54,405 nucleotides of DNA, taken from Simkaniaceae bacterium. GTDB taxonomy: Bacteria > Chlamydiota > Chlamydiia > Chlamydiales > JACRBE01. Numbering within the stretch: the stretch's first letter is position 1; every line of letters begins with the position of its first letter. The position numbers and the translations under genes are program-made. Location of the stretch: the NCBI GenBank assembly GCA_022763045.1, contig JALEGI010000005.1:1-54405 (forward strand). Reading direction: 5' to 3'. Shown piece by piece: positions 41,197-49,818 of this stretch. The notes under the pieces are model-generated. The model saw only the letters and a list, made by a program, of their open reading frames with translations. It was not told the origin of the DNA and did no database searches.

Positions 41197-41439
41197 TTAA
41201 CCTGCTATCCACTGAACCACTGTGTTCAGGGAGTTAATCGCGCCTCTAATGCATAGGTCAGCGACATAAATTCCGAGTCCAAAAGCAAAGGTTGTACCGA
41301 TGACAATCTTTGTGCAGTGGATTAGTTCCGATTTGCTCGTCCAAGAGACTTTTTTAAGCTCTTGCTTCAGTTCTTCGAGGTAGCCGAATCGTTTTGCCTT
41401 TTGCTTGTCCATCGCTAGTTTTGCAACCTTTTGACTCAC
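41197..41439 (-). CDS. secE: Preprotein translocase subunit SecE
   Basis: 80 residues, the short single-helix type. A charged N-terminal part (DKQKAKRFGYLEELKQELKK) leads to the conserved VSWTSKSELIHCTKIV amphipathic block and one membrane helix (GTTFAFGLGIYVADLCI). It clamps SecY in the translocon. GTG 41439 is the likely start, with GAGA eight bases upstream. The internal ATG at residue 10 has no close ribosome-binding site. 23 bases after tRNA-Trp. Confidence 0.95.
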   Translation of the reverse strand: MSQKVAKLAMDKQKAKRFGYLEELKQELKKVSWTSKSELIHCTKIVIGTTFAFGLGIYVADLCIRGAINSLNTVVQWIAG

Positions 41440-41462
41440 TGTTTCTCATCCCGTTTTTTTTG

Positions 41463-41535
41463 CGAGTGCGGAGGGATTCGAACCCCCGACCGGCGACTTT
41501 GGAGATCGCTGCTCTACCAACTGAGCTACACACCC
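41463..41535 (-). tRNA. tRNA-Trp (CCA)
   Basis: A 73-base cloverleaf. Acceptor GGGTGTG pairs with CGCACTC (two G-T wobbles). The D arm is GCTCAGTTGGTAGAGC. The anticodon arm GCGAT-CTCCAAA-GTCGC gives anticodon CCA. The T arm is GGGGG-TTCGAAT-CCCTC, with discriminator G. The 3' CCA is not encoded (next bases CAA). Between tuf and secE as in Chlamydia. Confidence 0.96.
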
Positions 41536-41540
41536 ACATT

Positions 41541-41570
41541 AAAAAGAGGGATCCGCCAAGCAGATCCCTC
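41541..41570 (-). terminator. Intrinsic terminator after tuf, directly before tRNA-Trp
   Basis: On the minus strand GAGGGATC, nine-base loop, GATCCCTC, then TTTTT: a perfect eight-base stem starting nine bases past the tuf stop. Only five bases separate the T-run from the first base of tRNA-Trp, leaving no room for a promoter. Downstream genes must rely on read-through or on a promoter inside tuf. Confidence 0.88.
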
Positions 41571-41578
41571 AAATATCG

Positions 41579-42763
41579 TTACTCAATAATTTGTGTTACA
41601 GTACCAGCACCGATAGTTCTGCCGCCTTCGCGAACCGCGAAGCGCATGCCGTCTTCCATCGCAACTGGGCAAATGAGTTCGCCAGTGATCTCAACGTTAT
41701 CACCAGGCATAACCATTTCAGTCCCCTCAGGAAGAGAAACCGTACCAGTAACATCAGTTGTTCTGAAGAAGAACTGAGGACGGTAGCCAGTAAAGAATGG
41801 CTTATGGCGTCCACCTTCGTCTTTCTTAAGAACGTAAATTGTACCCTTGAACTTTGTGTGGGGCTTGCAAGTACCAGGAGCTGCAAGAACCATTCCACGC
41901 TCAACAGCGTTCTTGTCGATACCGCGGAGAAGAACACCAACGTTCTCACCAGCTTCAGCGTGGTCAAGAATTTTGTTGAACATCTCAAGGCCAGTAGCAA
42001 CAGTTTCGCGAGTCTCTTTAATACCAACGATTTCGATTTTATCGTTCATTTGAATGCGACCCTTTTCAACTCTACCGGTTACAACAGTACCGCGACCTGA
42101 GATTGAGAAGACATCTTCGATTGGCATTAGGTAAGGCTTGTCGACTTCGCGAGCTGGAGTTGGAATACCTTCGTCAATTGCTTTAACGAGCTCTTCCATT
42201 GCTTCGAGATACTTAGCATCGCCTTCAAGCGCTTTAAGAGCAGAACCGCGAACGATTGGGCTATCTTTGTAGCCTTGGAATTCGAGAAGCTCAGAGATTT
42301 CCATTTCAACTAGGTCAACGAGTTCTTCGTCGCCAGCGCCGATTTGGTCCATTTTGTTAAGGAAAACAACGATAGCAGGAACACCAACTTGCTTTGCGAG
42401 AAGTACGTGCTCTTTAGTTTGAGGCATAGGACCATCAGTTGCAGCAACAACGAGGATCGCGCCGTCCATCTGAGCAGCACCAGTAACCATGTTTTTAACA
42501 TAGTCAGCGTGTCCAGGACAGTCTACGTGAGCGTAGTGACGATTTTCAGTTTCGTACTCAACGTGGCTAGCGTTGATGGTAATCCCACGCGCCTTTTCTT
42601 CAGGAGATTTATCAATCTCAGCGTAGTCTTTAAATGCAGCGCCACCTTTCTCAGCGAGAAACTTGGTGATTGCAGCGGTAAGAGTTGTTTTACCGTGGTC
42701 AACGTGACCAATGGTACCGATATTAACGTGTGGCTTATTCCTTTGGAATTGTTCTTTTGCCAT
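41579..42763 (-). CDS. tuf: Elongation factor Tu
   Basis: 394 residues. Brings aminoacyl-tRNA to the ribosome with [11 protein letters not shown] at 19-26 is the phosphate-binding loop. [14 protein letters not shown] holds switch [13 protein letters not shown] switch II, and NKMDQ the guanine-specificity element. Domain II and III blocks include [13 protein letters not shown] and [20 protein letters not shown]. The Q-F-F-F-R segment is near the site of kirromycin resistance changes. Encoded between two tRNA genes; only one copy is seen in the window. Confidence 0.99.
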   Translation of the reverse strand: MAKEQFQRNKPHVNIGTIGHVDHGKTTLTAAITKFLAEKGGAAFKDYAEIDKSPEEKARGITINASHVEYETENRHYAHVDCPGHADYVKNMVTGAAQMDGAILVVAATDGPMPQTKEHVLLAKQVGVPAIVVFLNKMDQIGAGDEELVDLVEMEISELLEFQGYKDSPIVRGSALKALEGDAKYLEAMEELVKAIDEGIPTPAREVDKPYLMPIEDVFSISGRGTVVTGRVEKGRIQMNDKIEIVGIKETRETVATGLEMFNKILDHAEAGENVGVLLRGIDKNAVERGMVLAAPGTCKPHTKFKGTIYVLKKDEGGRHKPFFTGYRPQFFFRTTDVTGTVSLPEGTEMVMPGDNVEITGELICPVAMEDGMRFAVREGGRTIGAGTVTQIIE

Positions 42764-42810
42764 CTTGTTTAGCCCTCATATAATTTCAAATTCGTTTTTA
42801 ACTTCTGCTC

Positions 42811-42882
42811 TGCCCAGAATAGGAATCGAACCTACGACCGCTTGCTTACCATGCAAGTGCTCTACCTCTGAGCTATCTGGGC
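42811..42882 (-). tRNA. tRNA-Thr (GGT)
   Basis: A 72-base cloverleaf with a perfect acceptor stem GCCCAGA/TCTGGGC, D arm GCTCAGAGGTAGAGC, anticodon arm CTTGC-ATGGTAA-GCAAG (anticodon GGT), T arm TAGG-TTCGATT-CCTA and discriminator A. The CCA end is not encoded. 47 bases before tuf, same strand, probably co-transcribed with it. Confidence 0.97.
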
Positions 42883-42918
42883 ACTTACTGCCCGTTCTGA
42901 TTCTTTGCAGGCGAATGG

Positions 42919-42927
42919 AGTATAGCA
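42919..42927 (-). promoter_or_regulatory. Extended -10 promoter for tRNA-Thr-tuf
   Basis: On the minus strand TGC-TATACT is an extended -10 element, 36 bases before tRNA-Thr. It is enclosed by CAGGCG (42908-42913) and CGCCTG (42930-42935), a perfect six-base inverted repeat. The -35 position falls in the T-run of the infA terminator, so there is no conventional -35 box. Confidence 0.55.
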
Positions 42928-42939
42928 TACGCCTGTATC

Positions 42940-42968
42940 AAAAAAAAATCAAGACGAAATTTCGTCTT
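42940..42968 (-). terminator. Intrinsic terminator after infA
   Basis: AAGACGAAA-TTTCGTCTT is a perfect palindrome (effective stem of seven, loop AATT) starting two bases past the infA stop. On the minus strand it is followed by GA and nine T's, a complete intrinsic terminator that separates infA from tRNA-Thr-tuf. Confidence 0.93.
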
Positions 42969-42970
42969 TT

Positions 42971-43192
42971 TTACCTTTGCCTGTAAACGATTCGCGCTTT
43001 AGACAAATCGTAAGGTGAAATTTCAACCGTAACCGAGTCTCCGACTAGGCAGCGAATGTTTCGCATGCGCATTTTCCCGCAAAGGTGCGCGTGGACTTCC
43101 ATGTCATTTTCGAGCCTGACTCGGAAGTGCATATTAGGAAGCAGCTCTTCAATCTTCCCTTCCATCTTGATTGTGTCTTCTTTCTTTGACAT
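42971..43192 (-). CDS. infA: Translation initiation factor IF-1
   Basis: 73 residues from ATG 43192 ([17 protein letters not shown]), the normal size. The open frame upstream to 43246 ([12 protein letters not shown]) is not conserved in the family. A single OB-fold with [40 protein letters not shown] and the closing [13 protein letters not shown]. Binds the ribosomal A site during initiation. GGTGGAG, six bases upstream, is the ribosome-binding site. First gene of the transcription/translation block, with its own terminator. Confidence 0.98.
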   Translation of the reverse strand: MSKKEDTIKMEGKIEELLPNMHFRVRLENDMEVHAHLCGKMRMRNIRCLVGDSVTVEISPYDLSKARIVYRQR

Positions 43193-43339
43193 CTCCACCA
43201 ACCATATAATCCCTGAAAATATACCACGAGCCCTATTTTTGATCAAATTTATTCTTCAAGGATTTATCTTCTCTCAGAAGGTTAGATATTTTTACTTCTG
43301 CAGAGCACACAATCCTCAAAGCTAATTTCAAACAATTAT

Positions 43340-43367
43340 TTGACAATTGATTCGTTGAATATATTTT
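43340..43367 (+). promoter_or_regulatory. Sigma-70-type promoter for the first Inc-like gene
   Basis: TTGACA (43340-43345, perfect -35) and TATTTT (43362-43367, four of six) with a 16-base spacer. The region is AT-rich, and the start codon at 43416 lies about 48 bases beyond, with GGAA as ribosome-binding site. A perfect -35 is uncommon in this window. Confidence 0.6.
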
Positions 43368-43415
43368 ATGTTTTATTTATAATAACTTAAAAAAATAAAT
43401 CGATTTGGAAATAGC

Positions 43416-44255
43416 ATGACTAATATAAGCACACCTACAAATATTAATAACTACTTCTCTCTCCATGACAAAAACGCTAAAGAACACAATCTCGTCCTAA
43501 AGCCCATTTTCACTGAAAATCCAGTCACTGATCTAAATAAAGCCAAATCATTTATTAAAAAAAATGATCTTATTTTTATTGTAACTGTCGTTGCTTTTTC
43601 AGCGCTTTTAGCACTTGGAATTACACTATCTATTGTATTTACATCGCCAGTTGGCTTAGCTCTTCCTGCTCTAGGCGCAGCAGGCTATCTCTTTCTATTT
43701 AAAACATTCAAAAAACATCTTATTACCAAGAAAGCCCCCCACGAATTTGATAAAATTAAAGCTGAGGAAAAAATACGTAAACTCGCTCCATATTTCAACC
43801 TTCAACAGACGCAGCTCAAGGATATGATAATTTCTAGCTTAGATGGTGCTAATATAGAGCCTTCTACTCTGCATAAACTCGCTTTAATCAACCCTACCAA
43901 TCCATTTGCTGTATTGATCCCTGGACTTCAAAAACTTGTATCATGCCAATCTTTGATTTCACAAAGTGAAAACAAGAAAAACTCTCATACATTTATACTT
44001 TCTAAGCTACAACAAGAGCAGCAAAGGTACAACGAAACCAGAGGGCTTGAGATCGCTAATCGCACAATTGCGCAACTTGCTGATTCCAGTACTCAACCAA
44101 GTGCTTTTGAAATTCGAAGAGTAAATGAAAGGTGTGAAAAGATACGATCGTGTGAGTCTACCCTTTCAAAACTTGAGAGAGAATTAAAACGTCACAGAGA
44201 AACCAAATCTCGCTTCATATCCCTTCTAACAAATCCATTTGTAGGATCTGCTTAG
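43416..44255 (+). CDS. Inc-like protein with bilobed hydrophobic domain, first of a pair
   Basis: 279 residues. A polar N-terminus of about 50 residues, then two closely spaced hydrophobic helices (about 52-76 and 78-97) separated by a very short turn around FTSPVG, then a long charged, coiled-coil-prone C-terminus (e.g. KIRSCESTLSKLERELKRH). This bilobed hairpin of 40-60 residues is the hallmark of chlamydial inclusion membrane (Inc) proteins, secreted by type III secretion and inserted in the vacuole membrane with both ends in the host cytosol. The N-terminus (MTNISTPTNINNYF) is suitably Ser/Thr/Asn-rich. Layout matches the gene at 44771. Inc identity is inferred; the sequence itself does not prove secretion. 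Confidence 0.65.
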   Translation: MTNISTPTNINNYFSLHDKNAKEHNLVLKPIFTENPVTDLNKAKSFIKKNDLIFIVTVVAFSALLALGITLSIVFTSPVGLALPALGAAGYLFLFKTFKKHLITKKAPHEFDKIKAEEKIRKLAPYFNLQQTQLKDMIISSLDGANIEPSTLHKLALINPTNPFAVLIPGLQKLVSCQSLISQSENKKNSHTFILSKLQQEQQRYNETRGLEIANRTIAQLADSSTQPSAFEIRRVNERCEKIRSCESTLSKLERELKRHRETKSRFISLLTNPFVGSA

Positions 44256-44287
44256 AAATAAATCTCCGTTTTGTTAAGCTCTTCCTC

Positions 44288-44695
44288 ATGTTTGAAGAGC
44301 GTCAAAAACAACTTATCGATCGATTCACTGCGCGCCCAAACCGAGAGGCACGCTATAACCTAATAATGGAGCTAGGCAGAGAACTACCCAAAATGGATAC
44401 CAAGTTTAAACTTGAAGAGAATTTGGTCCCTGGCTGCCAGAGTCAGATGTACCTTCACGCCAGCTTCGATGGCAATACCCTTCACTTCCAAGCGGATGCA
44501 GATGCTCTCATCTCTAAAGGCATAGCCGCTTTACTCCTATATATATACAACGACCTTCCACCCATGCAGATTCTCAAACCCCCGTTAGAATTTTTTGATA
44601 AAATTCAAATTTTTTCCTCACTTTCCCCCAACAGATCGAACGGACTTCAATCTCTCCTAACGAGAATGCAGCAACACGCAATTCGCCTTATTTAA
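44288..44695 (+). CDS. sufE: SufE-like sulfur acceptor for Fe-S cluster assembly
   Basis: 135 residues. SufE takes persulfide sulfur from the cysteine desulfurase SufS and passes it to the SufBCD scaffold. The acceptor cysteine is C50 in LVPGCQSQMYLH, the family signature. RYNLIMELGRELPKM precedes it, and DADALISKGIAALLLYIY follows. No SufS partner is nearby. It sits between the two Inc-like genes and 32 bases after the first, with a poor ribosome-binding site. Confidence 0.92.
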   Translation: MFEERQKQLIDRFTARPNREARYNLIMELGRELPKMDTKFKLEENLVPGCQSQMYLHASFDGNTLHFQADADALISKGIAALLLYIYNDLPPMQILKPPLEFFDKIQIFSSLSPNRSNGLQSLLTRMQQHAIRLI

Positions 44696-44709
44696 AATAT
44701 TAACTATTG

Positions 44710-44739
44710 TTTACTTTTTGTAAGTTTCTAATTTATACT
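44710..44739 (+). promoter_or_regulatory. Promoter for the second Inc-like gene
   Basis: TTTACT (44710-44715) and TATACT (44734-44739, five of six to consensus) with an 18-base spacer. It is followed after 15 bases by an excellent ribosome-binding site AGGAGAAGG for the ATG at 44771. This gene is therefore likely to be well expressed independently of sufE. Confidence 0.65.
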
Positions 44740-44770
44740 CCCTTCAAATTTCACCAGGAGAAGGTTAAAT

Positions 44771-45775
44771 ATGGCCACATCAGTTCAACAAACTTCTATG
44801 ATGTTCGACCAAAACATCCAAACGATTAAATCTAAAGATTTGAAGTTAGAATCGCGACTACTTTACAACCCGCAAAACATCTCTGCGACATCGAAAAAAG
44901 AGGCGACCAAAAACCGTGTGATTTCCATTGTTACCGCTGTCGCTCTATCGATCCTAGTAGCGACCTCCCTAGTTCTCTGCTTCCTATTTTGTAAAATCGC
45001 CCTTCCTGTCGTTCTTCTTGTTGGCGGTGTTGGTCTTCCAATTATTGTAGGGAAGGTTTGGTCCAAGCATATGAACCGCGCACGCGCAGCAGATGCAGTC
45101 AAAAAAGAGGCTCTTGCGACCGCTGAGAGCTACCACAAACTCAACGCTCTGAGCAAAACAGAATTTGATGCGAAAGTTGTTGAGCTTCTCGAGGAAGCAC
45201 CCTCCGCAGAATCACAAGCAGCATGTAAAGAGATCCGTAACGATGACTCTGCTATGAGAGCTTTAATACCTATCCTGATCGATATTGAAGAGAATCGAGC
45301 TGCGATTGCAAAACTTGCTCCAAAACTCGCAGAGCTCAAAACAAAACTCCCAGATGAAATTGCGAAATACTCACCACGCTTTGATCCAACAGACACAGCC
45401 GCAACTCCTCCAACAAACGATGAGTTAGCAACAATCATCAGAGAAACAGTTGAACTCTCACGTATCACAAACACAATTGACACTCTCGATAAAACAATCT
45501 GCGATCTCAAGGTTCAAACCGCATGGCTGATCGCCATTTCACAAAATCCATTGAACACTGCCCTACACACGAATACGTATATCAATCTCCAAAACTGTGG
45601 AATAACTGATGCTGCGCGTGACATAATAAAAACAGAAGGTAGAGCCGGAAGATCTGCTAATGCAGCCTACTACAGCAATGTAGTTCCAACTGGCAACAAG
45701 CGCACATGGACAACGGTTGAAATTCGACAGACCTCAATCTTAGATCTTTCAAAGCAGATGTTTACAACAGCTTAA
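44771..45775 (+). CDS. Inc-like protein with bilobed hydrophobic domain, second of a pair
   Basis: 334 residues. Same layout as the gene at 43416: a polar Ser/Gln/Thr-rich N-terminus (MATSVQQTSMMFDQN), two adjacent hydrophobic helices at about 50-74 and 77-95 with basic residues on either side (KEATKNR before, KVWSKH after), then a long helical C-terminus with possible coiled coils (ENRAAIAKLAPKLAELKTKL). The hydrophobic segments have related composition and equal spacing, so the two are probable paralogues. It overlaps the stop region of the convergent tyrosine permease by 14 bases. A chlamydial inclusion membrane role is inferred. Confidence 0.65.
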   Translation: MATSVQQTSMMFDQNIQTIKSKDLKLESRLLYNPQNISATSKKEATKNRVISIVTAVALSILVATSLVLCFLFCKIALPVVLLVGGVGLPIIVGKVWSKHMNRARAADAVKKEALATAESYHKLNALSKTEFDAKVVELLEEAPSAESQAACKEIRNDDSAMRALIPILIDIEENRAAIAKLAPKLAELKTKLPDEIAKYSPRFDPTDTAATPPTNDELATIIRETVELSRITNTIDTLDKTICDLKVQTAWLIAISQNPLNTALHTNTYINLQNCGITDAARDIIKTEGRAGRSANAAYYSNVVPTGNKRTWTTVEIRQTSILDLSKQMFTTA

Positions 45776-46937
45776 GAACCTGAATGTAGACAACAAACAC
45801 GGAGAGAAGCGCTAAAATTACAAGTAGCGCTCTCTCTCCAAAGACGCGGTAGGGCCCTACTAATCGCTTATGATAGCGCCCAACCCAAACCATCGAAATC
45901 GGCAAAAGACAACTTAAAATTGCATCGCCAAATCCCCCACTCAAGTCCAAGGCGACATAGAAGGCCTTCGGATAGAGAATCGCGAAGAAAAGCGTTGGCA
46001 AAATCACCATCACAAGTAGCGCCAGCTTTCCAGCTCCCCTCTTCTCAATCCCTGTGAGATCGGCAAGAAAATCATAGGTTGCCATCCCGATTCCAAAAAA
46101 AGATGTGATAATGGCAAAGAAGCCAAAAAATTCAGAGATAACTGAAAGGGAGGGAATTTTTCCCCAGTAGCGCAGTGGCTGCGTAGCGACAATCCCCTGT
46201 TCAAGAGCAACGCTTAGGCTCATAGGCCCATCAAGAGGAACAATCCCGAGCACAATAAGCTCCCAGATCATGTACGCAACATAGGGAATGGAGGTCCCCC
46301 AAATCACAGCAGCTCTGAGCGAGTGGGGATCGCGCTTGAGATACGAGGTCAAGCTGGGCAAGATCATCTGATAGCTGAAGGTCGCAAGTAGAAGGGGCAC
46401 TGCCAAAAAGGTAGGCCTCCAGTCTCTATGAGTGAGAAGCTCGTAGTTCACTCCCCCTACGCCTAGGGCAACAATCAAAACATATGCGGCGATCATTCCT
46501 GCAACGAGAATGGAATTGATGCGACCTAGGAATTTGGTCCCAAACCCGAGAAATATGCCGAAGACGACCCCAAATATCAAACAGGCGTGCCACCTCTCAG
46601 CGACAAATGGGTTCAAAAACATCGATCCACCTGCAGTGTAGGCAATCAATGAGCCGTAGCCCATAAAAAGGTAGAGCAGGGTGGTCAAGTGCTTAGCTGG
46701 CCGCCCTAGCAATCGATGCGCCATCGTGCTGTAGTGCACGCCCTCCTCCATCCATAGATTTGCCTCGACAAGTAGAAGTCCGGTGAGCATCATGAAGAGA
46801 TAGGCGAGGGTAATCACAACAAATGAGGGCAAGAAGCCTGCCTGCCCCGTTTCAATAGGCAGACCGAGCATTCCAGCACCAACGCAGGTGCCTGCAATAA
46901 GAAAAATTGCACCGATAAGATGTTCACGTTTGGCCAT
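45762..46937 (-). CDS. tyrP: Tyrosine/tryptophan transporter, HAAAP family (TyrP-like)
   Basis: 391 residues with about 11 membrane helices. The N-terminus GAIFLIAGTCVGAGMLGLPI is the hallmark of the hydroxy/aromatic amino acid permease family, with LLLVEANLWM in helix 2 and GYGSLIAYTAGG in helix 3. Chlamydiae use TyrP to take aromatic amino acids from the host. A clear -10-like TATACT lies six bases upstream of the ATG with no good ribosome-binding site. The gene follows an M24 peptidase by 18 bases. Confidence 0.93.
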   Translation of the reverse strand: MAKREHLIGAIFLIAGTCVGAGMLGLPIETGQAGFLPSFVVITLAYLFMMLTGLLLVEANLWMEEGVHYSTMAHRLLGRPAKHLTTLLYLFMGYGSLIAYTAGGSMFLNPFVAERWHACLIFGVVFGIFLGFGTKFLGRINSILVAGMIAAYVLIVALGVGGVNYELLTHRDWRPTFLAVPLLLATFSYQMILPSLTSYLKRDPHSLRAAVIWGTSIPYVAYMIWELIVLGIVPLDGPMSLSVALEQGIVATQPLRYWGKIPSLSVISEFFGFFAIITSFFGIGMATYDFLADLTGIEKRGAGKLALLVMVILPTLFFAILYPKAFYVALDLSGGFGDAILSCLLPISMVWVGRYHKRLVGPYRVFGERALLVILALLSVFVVYIQVLKLL

Positions 46938-46955
46938 GTAAAGAGTATAGCCTTT

Positions 46956-48110
46956 CTACTTAATCTTTGCGAGAGATTCTTGTAGTCCACCGGTGACGGA
47001 AATATTGCCACTTCCATCGATTAAGACATCTGTTTCAAGCCGCACTCCAAATTCACTTGGAATGTAAATTCCAGGCTCTACTGAAAAGCAAGTGCGGGGA
47101 ATCAGCGGGCGGTCATCAACTGTTTCAAATCCATCGAGATGCGCCCCATGACCGTGCAGTCGCGTGTGAATATTATGCCCTGTTCGGTGGGTAAAATATT
47201 GCCCCAACCCAACTTCTTTAATATGCTCACGAGCGATTTCATCGACCTCAAAGCCTTTGACAATCTCCCCTGCCTCATAGCGCTGCATCACAAATTCAAT
47301 CGCCTCTTTCTGCGCATCGCGCACGGTGTTAAAAACAAGTTTTTCTTTCTCAGTTGGCTCTCTGCCACATCCCATTCGGGTAATATCTGCGAAAATCGCC
47401 CCTTCGCTCGCCTCCCGTCCCCAAAGATCAATCAGAACCCAATCATCTTTTCCGATTGCCGCTCCCTCATTGACTGGACTGTAATGCGGAGAGCTTGAGT
47501 TCCTGCCAACAGCACAAATGGGACGCCCTTCAGTCACCATGTTTTTCCGCTTGAGCTCATCTAAAATAAAATCTGAGACATCACGCTCATAGACGGGCCC
47601 TCGATGCTTTGCAATAAAGCTCCACGCGTCATTGACAATAAGCTGCAGATTGTCTGCAGCGCGTACATGTGAGCTAATCTGCTCATCAGTCATTGTCGAG
47701 GTGATCTCTTGAAGTAAAAAAGCTGAGCTAATCACCGATACATCACAGGCGCGCACCATTTCTAAGGTCCCTGCATCGACCTTGGAGAGATAGGGAATCG
47801 CCCCATCGGGTGAGTATTCCATGCAAATGCAGCGGCTATGATGCAAAATTTCCTCGAGGCTATCTTGTAAATCGCGGGTACTGACATAGGTGCGCTTGTT
47901 GCCAGGTAGATCATCTAAAAGATGCGACTCAATTTCTGAGATAAGTAGTGTCGGCTCCCCCTCAGCAGGAATCCAGTAGAAAATCCGTCTTGAAATGTGC
48001 GCGTCACCAAGCTTGAGAAAACTGCGCGCAATATGATTGCTCGACTCGAAATCGTACAAGAGCCATCCGTCAACCTTTTGTTTTTTGAGGATTTGCTTTA
48101 CCTGATCCAT
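46956..48110 (-). CDS. M24-family metallopeptidase (Xaa-Pro aminopeptidase-like)
   Basis: 384 residues from ATG 48110 (MDQVKQILKKQ), which has AGGA five bases upstream. ATG 48116 is the alternative, and a longer frame from 48158 overlaps the previous gene. It removes N-terminal residues, often before proline, with two metal ions. All five metal ligands are visible: D in LIDLWG, D in FADITR, H in HRTGHNIHTRLHG, E in FSVEPGIY, and E in RLETDVL. The N-terminal creatinase-like domain is present (about 1-150). It could release amino acids from host peptides. Directly after the HEAT-repeat gene. Confidence 0.9.
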   Translation of the reverse strand: MDQVKQILKKQKVDGWLLYDFESSNHIARSFLKLGDAHISRRIFYWIPAEGEPTLLISEIESHLLDDLPGNKRTYVSTRDLQDSLEEILHHSRCICMEYSPDGAIPYLSKVDAGTLEMVRACDVSVISSAFLLQEITSTMTDEQISSHVRAADNLQLIVNDAWSFIAKHRGPVYERDVSDFILDELKRKNMVTEGRPICAVGRNSSSPHYSPVNEGAAIGKDDWVLIDLWGREASEGAIFADITRMGCGREPTEKEKLVFNTVRDAQKEAIEFVMQRYEAGEIVKGFEVDEIAREHIKEVGLGQYFTHRTGHNIHTRLHGHGAHLDGFETVDDRPLIPRTCFSVEPGIYIPSEFGVRLETDVLIDGSGNISVTGGLQESLAKIK

Positions 48111-48117
48111 AATCATC

Positions 48118-49809
48118 CTAATGGTAGAGACATTGTATGAGCGAGGAGGCCGCAACAATGCGAATCAACCGAAAGGGCTCATCAAGTCTATCTAATAAAA
48201 ATGGCACCGCCTTCTCTGAGGAGAGATGGCCAAGCGCCTCTAAAATATTTACCTTCATCTCCCAAGGCGCCCGTGCATAGGCGCTCTGGAGAAATTCAAT
48301 CACGCAGTCCTCTTTACCAATAAACGCTAGCACTAGCGCCGCCTGCGTTGCAATTTTTTCATCGGGATCATCAAGAAGCTCGCGCACCATTTCAATCCCT
48401 TCAATATCGCCCTCACTTAAAACGATCGATGCCGCCTGACCGATGACCGTCCACATGCGCGTGCCCAAAAACTGCTTCAACAGCTCCTTTCCGCGATACG
48501 AATCAGTCATACAGAGCATATTGATAAGCTCAAGGCGTGTTAAATTATCCATGATCTGCGGATAGTTTGGCAGATGTGGAACGTGGCGATGGAGGTTTTG
48601 CTCCAAAGTAGAGACCATGGGGTTGTGCATTTGGGCAAACATGATCTCTAATTCTTCATCCATCAACAGTTTTTCGAGTTCAAACTGCGCAAGCTTCACT
48701 TCAGTATTCGCGCGCAAAAGTCCAATTGCTAAATTGGCGCGAACGAGCTGATCGGGAGCCTTTTTGATATATTCTTTGGCAATTTGCGCCCCAGCATCTC
48801 CCGACATCGCAACAACAGAGGCGGCAAAGCGGGCAATTTCCGGATATCCATAATTCATCCAGTAAATGAGCTTTTCACTCGCCTCATTACTGCCACATAA
48901 CACCCAAGCTGCGGTCACAGAAACATTAGGGTCTGGATCATCAAGTAGCTCCATCACTCGCTCGCTCACCTCCAGGTCAAGAAGGGCCACAGCGTCGAGT
49001 GCCGCTACCCGCACATCGGGACAATGGTCGCTTAAGAGCTTTTCAATCGTCTCTTTTTCCTCAACAAGATCGAGGTGAATGATCAAAGAGCAGGCCAAAA
49101 GTCGCAATCCAGCGCGGTTTGAGCTGCAGAGCTGACTTAACTGCTCAGGCTCAATCGATTCGGTCATTAAAACAAGGGATTGAATGGCCGCAGCGCGCTC
49201 CTCTGCTGTTACACGTGACGAGGCAATGATCTCTTTGAGCTTGGGCTCAGCCCTCAAACATCCGAGCTTTCCAATGGCATGAATCAGTTCAATGCGTACA
49301 AACCAATTGCGCTCAATTTCTACTAAACGCAGAACCTCTTTTTGCAGCGCCTGATCGCGGTATTGGGCGCACATGCGCGCAGCCTGCGCGCGCAACATTG
49401 CATTGGAGCTGCGCAAGTGGGCAATCAAAATATCAACAGCGCGATGATCGTGGGTGAGAAAGGCGCCAATTAAAGACATGAGCTCATGCGTTTCAGAGGC
49501 CTCAACACCCGTGCGCAAGACGCCCCAACCGAGAGATTCAATGAGAAAAAAATCGCGCTTTAAGTCGAGCTCTGGACGTTTTTTAAAAAGATCATAGGCG
49601 CGCGCACTCTCTCCTCTCTCACTAAGGACGCGAATCATCATCTCTTGCAAAGCCGGCGAATCGGGAAATAGGGCTATTGCCAGGCGAGAATCAGTGAGCG
49701 CTGAGTCGAGATCGCCAACGATCATCTGGGCGCCAATGCGCTCGACATAGGAATTCTCATCGAGAGCAAACAGAGAGGCGGTCAGCAAGAGAAGGGCTAT
49801 TAGGCGCAT
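48118..49809 (-). CDS. HEAT-repeat protein with signal peptide
   Basis: 563 residues. MRLIALLLLTASLFA is a signal peptide, so the protein is exported. Residues about 25-90 look like a TPR-type helix pair (DLDSALTDSRLAIALFPDSP). From about 110 onward there are tandem HEAT-like repeats of about 31 residues, for example VRVAALDAVALLDLEVSERV and PNVSVTAAWVLCGSNEASEK. These scaffolds bind proteins or lipids. Family otherwise unknown; from memory, a similar gene precedes the HIT gene in Chlamydia. Its stop lies eight bases before the peptidase start, so co-translation is likely. Confidence 0.85.
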   Translation of the reverse strand: MRLIALLLLTASLFALDENSYVERIGAQMIVGDLDSALTDSRLAIALFPDSPALQEMMIRVLSERGESARAYDLFKKRPELDLKRDFFLIESLGWGVLRTGVEASETHELMSLIGAFLTHDHRAVDILIAHLRSSNAMLRAQAARMCAQYRDQALQKEVLRLVEIERNWFVRIELIHAIGKLGCLRAEPKLKEIIASSRVTAEERAAAIQSLVLMTESIEPEQLSQLCSSNRAGLRLLACSLIIHLDLVEEKETIEKLLSDHCPDVRVAALDAVALLDLEVSERVMELLDDPDPNVSVTAAWVLCGSNEASEKLIYWMNYGYPEIARFAASVVAMSGDAGAQIAKEYIKKAPDQLVRANLAIGLLRANTEVKLAQFELEKLLMDEELEIMFAQMHNPMVSTLEQNLHRHVPHLPNYPQIMDNLTRLELINMLCMTDSYRGKELLKQFLGTRMWTVIGQAASIVLSEGDIEGIEMVRELLDDPDEKIATQAALVLAFIGKEDCVIEFLQSAYARAPWEMKVNILEALGHLSSEKAVPFLLDRLDEPFRLIRIVAASSLIQCLYH

Positions 49810-49818
49810 ACCTTTGCA

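Noticed and set aside
41354-41777. Reading frames on both strands crossing tRNA-Trp and the ends of secE and tuf
   Set aside because: They run through a clear tRNA and terminator and share no sensible protein composition.
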